8,559 nt of DNA from an uncultured Oscillospiraceae bacterium (GTDB taxonomy: Bacteria; Bacillota; Clostridia; Oscillospirales; Oscillospiraceae): contig CAJUQD010000082.1 of the NCBI GenBank assembly GCA_910588105.1, forward strand, positions 1 to 8,559, in the 5' to 3' direction. The notes beneath the pieces are model-generated. The model was not told the origin of the DNA. It saw nothing but the letters and a program-made list of their open reading frames with translations, and searched no databases. How positions within the stretch are numbered: position 1 is the first letter of the stretch; each line of letters starts with the position of its first letter. This document shows positions 5,887 through 8,559 of the stretch, piece after piece. A program made the translations under genes and the position numbers.

Positions 5887-6764
5887 CAATAGTCCCCTGC
5901 AAACTTCCCCAAGGTGCGCCGCTCCTCCTCCGTCAGCTGAACGCCTGCGGGAATGCGTTTGGCGTGTTTCTTTGACGCGATCCCAATCTCGCAGTATTTG
6001 CAGTGCTCAATCGGCTTCTGCTTGAACTTCCTGAGCTTTTCCCGGATTTCCTCCGCAGTTTCACCGGTCCGCAACGACACATACTCCCCTTCCACCAGGG
6101 GAATGTAGTTCAAGCCAAAGGTCTGGGCGTCACAGCTCATAATCTTTCCGTCTTTGATATGCAGATGGTTGCATGGCGGCTCGTTGTGGGTATGGCCGGA
6201 GATAAACAGCTCCCAGCACTCCCGGACGCAGCGATCCACATACTCCGGGTCGTTGGGCTGCTTTGACATCTGCGTACTCCACCACCCGCCGAAATATTGA
6301 TCCTCACCCCAGTATTTATTCATGCGGTGCTCAATACCCGCCTTTTCCAGCTTCTCGCAGTTCAAATGCGCGTTGCGTGAAAGCTCCGGGCCATAGTCGT
6401 CCACCAGAAAATATACCTGATACTTTTTGCAGGTCTCAATCAGCTCGTCCGAAATGGGCAGCACCCCGTTGGTCACAATGTGGAGTCGCTGAAACGCTTT
6501 CCCGCCGTGCCCGTCCATGGCGTAATCCACCAGCTCAATCAAGTCCGGGTGGAGCAGGGGTTCGCCCCCCACATAGTCCAGGCGCTCCAGGGGAGTGCCC
6601 GCAAACACCTCGAAAATTTTGTCAATATCCCGCTTCAAATCCTCCGTGTTGAAATTGTGCGGATTCTTATGGTACGGCGTGAAGGAATTGCAGTCCTTGC
6701 AGTGCAGATTGCACACCGTATTGATCGCCAACGGAATCCACTTGATCGTATCCAGAATGTTCAT
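5886..6764 (-). CDS. Radical SAM protein with C-terminal twitch-like Fe-S region (RS-A)
   Basis: Predicted radical S-adenosylmethionine enzyme, 292 residues. The SAM-binding [4Fe-4S] cluster site is C18-x3-C22-x2-C25 in a CNLHCKDC context. The SAM-contacting GGEP is at 66-69, a TNG strand end at 98-100 and VDDYGPE at 121-127. The second half carries YWGEDQYFGGW (151-161), then cysteines at 179, 183, 198, 211, 255 and 258; the last two form CKYC. C211, C255 and C258 plus C183 or C198 could ligate one auxiliary cluster, as in twitch/SPASM domains. An insertion around 184-200 (includes HTHNEPPC) is absent from its three paralogs. The tail has the shared KRIPAGVQL motif (269-277) and a longer extension. 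AAAGGGA sits 6 nt before the ATG, 1 nt after the glycosyltransferase stop. Reaction unknown; glycan or sugar modification is inferred from neighbours. Confidence 0.85.
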   Translation of the reverse strand: MNILDTIKWIPLAINTVCNLHCKDCNSFTPYHKNPHNFNTEDLKRDIDKIFEVFAGTPLERLDYVGGEPLLHPDLIELVDYAMDGHGGKAFQRLHIVTNGVLPISDELIETCKKYQVYFLVDDYGPELSRNAHLNCEKLEKAGIEHRMNKYWGEDQYFGGWWSTQMSKQPNDPEYVDRCVRECWELFISGHTHNEPPCNHLHIKDGKIMSCDAQTFGLNYIPLVEGEYVSLRTGETAEEIREKLRKFKQKPIEHCKYCEIGIASKKHAKRIPAGVQLTEEERRTLGKFAGDY

Positions 6765-6765
6765 C

Positions 6766-7677
6766 TCAGTTCCCTTTCATAATGTATTTGTCCAGCCAGT
6801 CTTTTTCAAACTCCGCAGTATGTTCACTGTTGTAAAATACCTCCCGGTTTTCCGCCAGTGTTTTTGACATGGATTCTTTCAGCCCGTCGCATTCATGGCA
6901 GTTCAGCCGCGTGATTTTTTCAACCATGGAGATCATAAACGACCACTCAAAATAACGCCATGTTGGACTTTGCTCTGGGAACTTCCTGCATAACCAGCTT
7001 GTCCGCTTCCGATACACCCTGAGATACTCCGCAACAATCTCCGGCGTCATCAGCGCGTGGTCGGTGGTCCAAGCGGAGTTGTTCCCCCCGTGCCGCACCA
7101 CATAGTATTTGGGCAACCCGTGATAGGCCACCCGGTTCGCTCCTCCCAAAATACCGGGCATGAGGTAAATGTCGTCAAACCGGCTTGTCTCGCTGAACCG
7201 GCATTTACTGAAAAGCTCCCGCCGTATCAGCTTTGTCGGGAACCCCACATTGAATCTTCTTCTCCACAGCAGCTCAATCAGGGCCTCTTGCGCAGTCATA
7301 ATCCGCTTCTCATCAAACGATTTGTCCTGCGTACCGCAGATTCCCACATCCGCCTGGCTGCCTTGAACCAACTCCATTAAAAACTCCAAAAAATCCGGCT
7401 CTACCCAGTCGTCGTCGTCCAGGAAAGCTATGTATTCGCCCCTCGCAGCATCCAGACCCGTGTTGCGCCCCGCGCCAATGTTGCCCCTTTCCCGGTGGAT
7501 CACCCGGACGCGGCCATCCCGCGCCGCATATCTGTCCGCGATTTCGCCACTCTTATCGGACGAGCCATTGTCCACAATGATAAATTCAAAATCTTGGTAT
7601 GTCTGGTTCAGAACGCTTTCAACCGCCCTGGAAACCAGCTTCTCCCGGTTATATGTCAGCATCAGCACGGAGATCAT
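6766..7677 (-). CDS. Family 2 (GT-A) glycosyltransferase
   Basis: Predicted inverting glycosyltransferase moving a sugar from a nucleotide donor to a growing glycan at the cytoplasmic face. The 303-residue protein opens with the GT2 first strand (ISVLMLTYNRE, 2-12), followed by IIVDNGSSDKSGE (33-45), the RNTGLDAARGEYIAFLDDDD region (71-90) with the metal-binding DxD-type acidic motif before W91, and FDDIYL (167-172) in the place of the catalytic-base region. No transmembrane helix is evident, so it is soluble or peripheral. The start at 7677 is preferred over an in-frame start at 7764. It is preceded by GGAGGG with a 7-nt spacer and overlaps the rfbF stop (ATGA), whereas the extra 29 residues are Gly/Pro-rich and antisense-like. 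A one-base gap separates it from RS-A. Donor and acceptor cannot be read from sequence; CDP-linked sugar use is possible but unproven. Confidence 0.88.
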   Translation of the reverse strand: MISVLMLTYNREKLVSRAVESVLNQTYQDFEFIIVDNGSSDKSGEIADRYAARDGRVRVIHRERGNIGAGRNTGLDAARGEYIAFLDDDDWVEPDFLEFLMELVQGSQADVGICGTQDKSFDEKRIMTAQEALIELLWRRRFNVGFPTKLIRRELFSKCRFSETSRFDDIYLMPGILGGANRVAYHGLPKYYVVRHGGNNSAWTTDHALMTPEIVAEYLRVYRKRTSWLCRKFPEQSPTWRYFEWSFMISMVEKITRLNCHECDGLKESMSKTLAENREVFYNSEHTAEFEKDWLDKYIMKGN

Positions 7678-8456
7678 ATCTCTTCCCTCCACACCTTCCA
7701 CGGGGCCTCTCCGCTCTCCCAAAACCGCTCCAGGCGCCCCCGGTCCCGCTGGGTGTCCATGCACTGCCAGAACCCGCTGTGCCGATATATTCCGAGCTTT
7801 CCCTCCCAGGCCAGCCCTTCCAGCGGCTCCCGTTCCAGCACACAGCCGTCGCCGTCCAGCCGTTCAAAAACCCCCGGCTCCAAAACCATGAACCCGCCGT
7901 TGATCCAGCCTCCGTCCTCCTTGGCCTTTTCCCGGAACCCGGTTACCGTCTGCCCGTCCACGTCCAGCACACCAAAGCGTCCCCCCGGCTGGATGCCGGT
8001 AAGCGTCACCGTCTTGCCCGAAGCCCGGTGCTGGGCCAGCAGGGCGTCCAGGTCCACATCGCTCACACCGTCTCCATAAGTGAGCATGAACGCCTCGTTT
8101 CCGATATACTTCTGCACCCTCTTCACCCGGGCCCCGGTCTGGGTGTTCAGCCCGGTGTCCACCAGCGTCACCCGCCAGGGCTCGGCGATGTTGGCATGGA
8201 CAGTCATATGGTTCTCCGCAGAGAAGTCGAATGTCACATCGGAGCGGTACAGGTAGTAGTCCGCGAAGTATTCCTTGATGATGTGGCCTTTGTAGCCACA
8301 ACAGATGATGAAGTCATGAAAGCCAAAGCTGGAGTAGTATTTCATGATGTGCCATAAAATAGGCTGGTCGCCGATGGTAATCATGGGCTTGGGCTTCAGG
8401 TGGCTCTCCTCGCTGATGCGGGTGCCCAGGCCGCCGGCCAGGATAACTACTTTCAT
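7674..8456 (-). CDS. rfbF: Glucose-1-phosphate cytidylyltransferase
   Basis: Cytoplasmic nucleotidyltransferase that makes CDP-glucose and pyrophosphate from CTP and alpha-D-glucose 1-phosphate, the first step towards CDP-deoxyhexoses. The 260-residue length matches the family. Visible motifs are the nucleotide-binding loop LAGGLGTR (6-13), the KPKPM segment (21-25), the family signature ILWHIMKYYSSFGFHDFIIC (33-52), YGDGVSDVD (127-135) carrying the metal-binding Asp, EDGGWINGGF (180-189), FWQCMDT (229-235) and the ending APWKVW. The cytidylyltransferase signatures separate it from RfbA/GalU-type enzymes. Its ATG overlaps the upstream stop by 4 nt, a G-run lies 8-9 nt ahead of the ATG, and its TGA overlaps the next gene's start. 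The usual partner, CDP-glucose 4,6-dehydratase (rfbG), is not in the window and may lie upstream. Annotation is close to certain; the final sugar product is unknown. Confidence 0.95.
   Translation of the reverse strand: MKVVILAGGLGTRISEESHLKPKPMITIGDQPILWHIMKYYSSFGFHDFIICCGYKGHIIKEYFADYYLYRSDVTFDFSAENHMTVHANIAEPWRVTLVDTGLNTQTGARVKRVQKYIGNEAFMLTYGDGVSDVDLDALLAQHRASGKTVTLTGIQPGGRFGVLDVDGQTVTGFREKAKEDGGWINGGFMVLEPGVFERLDGDGCVLEREPLEGLAWEGKLGIYRHSGFWQCMDTQRDRGRLERFWESGEAPWKVWREEI
7685..7690 (-). promoter_or_regulatory. Ribosome binding site deciding the glycosyltransferase start at 7677
   Basis: GGAGGG lies inside the end of rfbF with a 7-nt spacer to the ATG at 7677. It supports the short form of the glycosyltransferase and tight coupling to rfbF. 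Confidence 0.75.
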
Positions 8457-8559
8457 TGCCGCAGCCCCCCCACCACCGGCGGCTCAAGCCCCTCAATCAG
8501 GTACGCCACCTTCTGATACGCCTCGCTCTGCTTCAGCGCGGCCACCGCCGGGTCATCCG
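8453..8559 (-). CDS. 3' end of an unidentified upstream gene (partial)
   Basis: Reading the minus strand from the window edge, one frame stays open for 34 codons and stops with TGA at 8455-8453. That stop overlaps the rfbF start codon in an ATGA arrangement, which is typical of coupled operon genes. The visible tail is rich in Ala, Val, Glu and Gly, begins DDPAVAALKQSEAY and ends EPPVVGGLRQ. The alternation of charged and aliphatic residues suggests a helix followed by a Pro/Gly-rich end. There are too few residues to name a family. The overlap makes it the preceding gene of the same operon. The frame itself is well supported by the overlap and by GC-rich third codon positions. Confidence 0.6.
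   Translation of the reverse strand, partial: DDPAVAALKQSEAYQKVAYLIEGLEPPVVGGLRQ

Noticed and set aside
1895..6764. Classical RiPP cluster with a precursor peptide between the radical SAM genes
   Set aside because: The gaps between these genes are at most 15 nt, so no precursor gene fits inside. Only the ORF at 208-50 could be considered.
7678..7764. Extended N-terminus of the first glycosyltransferase (29 extra residues)
   Set aside because: It overlaps the rfbF coding end, is Gly/Pro/Arg-rich, and the internal ATG at 7677 has a better ribosome binding site and the typical GT2 beginning.
1..8559. CRISPR arrays, tRNA/rRNA genes, insertion sequences
   Set aside because: No spaced direct repeats, no recognisable tRNA or rRNA segments and no transposase-like reading frames were seen.

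Overview
The window is one tightly packed gene cluster, read entirely on the minus strand from high to low coordinates. It looks like part of a surface-glycan or glycoconjugate locus. Moderately GC-rich DNA, strong GGAGG/GGGGG-type ribosome binding sites, GTG/TTG start ambiguity and the gene content suggest a Gram-positive anaerobe of the Clostridia (Oscillospiraceae-like). That is an inference from style; there is no marker gene here.

Layout in order of transcription: (1) the 3' end of an unidentified gene (8559-8453); (2) rfbF, glucose-1-phosphate cytidylyltransferase (8456-7674); (3) a family 2 glycosyltransferase (7677-6766); (4-6) three consecutive radical SAM proteins, here called RS-A (6764-5886), RS-B (5874-5047) and RS-C (5042-4230); (7) a three-part protein with an aldo/keto-reductase barrel, a two-cluster ferredoxin module and a C-terminal Rossmann-like domain (4228-2732); (8) a fourth radical SAM protein, RS-D (2716-1895); (9) a second, longer family 2 glycosyltransferase with a helical tail (1895-342). 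Between annotated starts and stops, neighbours overlap by 1-4 nt or lie at most 15 nt apart, so they are almost certainly one translationally coupled operon. After the last large gene comes a 133-nt gap with a perfect 14-bp GC-rich hairpin. Then comes a 52-codon cysteine-containing small ORF (208-50) and a weak terminator-like hairpin at the edge.

How the genes may work together: RfbF makes CDP-glucose, the usual precursor of CDP-deoxysugars. The two glycosyltransferases would build the glycan. The four radical SAM proteins share one architecture: an N-terminal CX3CX2C site, a GGEP motif, a C-terminal four-cysteine twitch/SPASM-like cluster site and a common C-terminal R-x-P-A-x-x-Q-L/M signature. 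They look like a locally duplicated and diverged enzyme family. With the ferredoxin-fused reductase they make a redox set that could modify a sugar, an aminocyclitol or a glycan-linked group. BtrN-like alcohol dehydrogenation is the closest known precedent I can name. No usual RiPP precursor is obvious; the small Cys ORF at the end is the only peptide candidate and is unproven. The substrate is not readable from this sequence.
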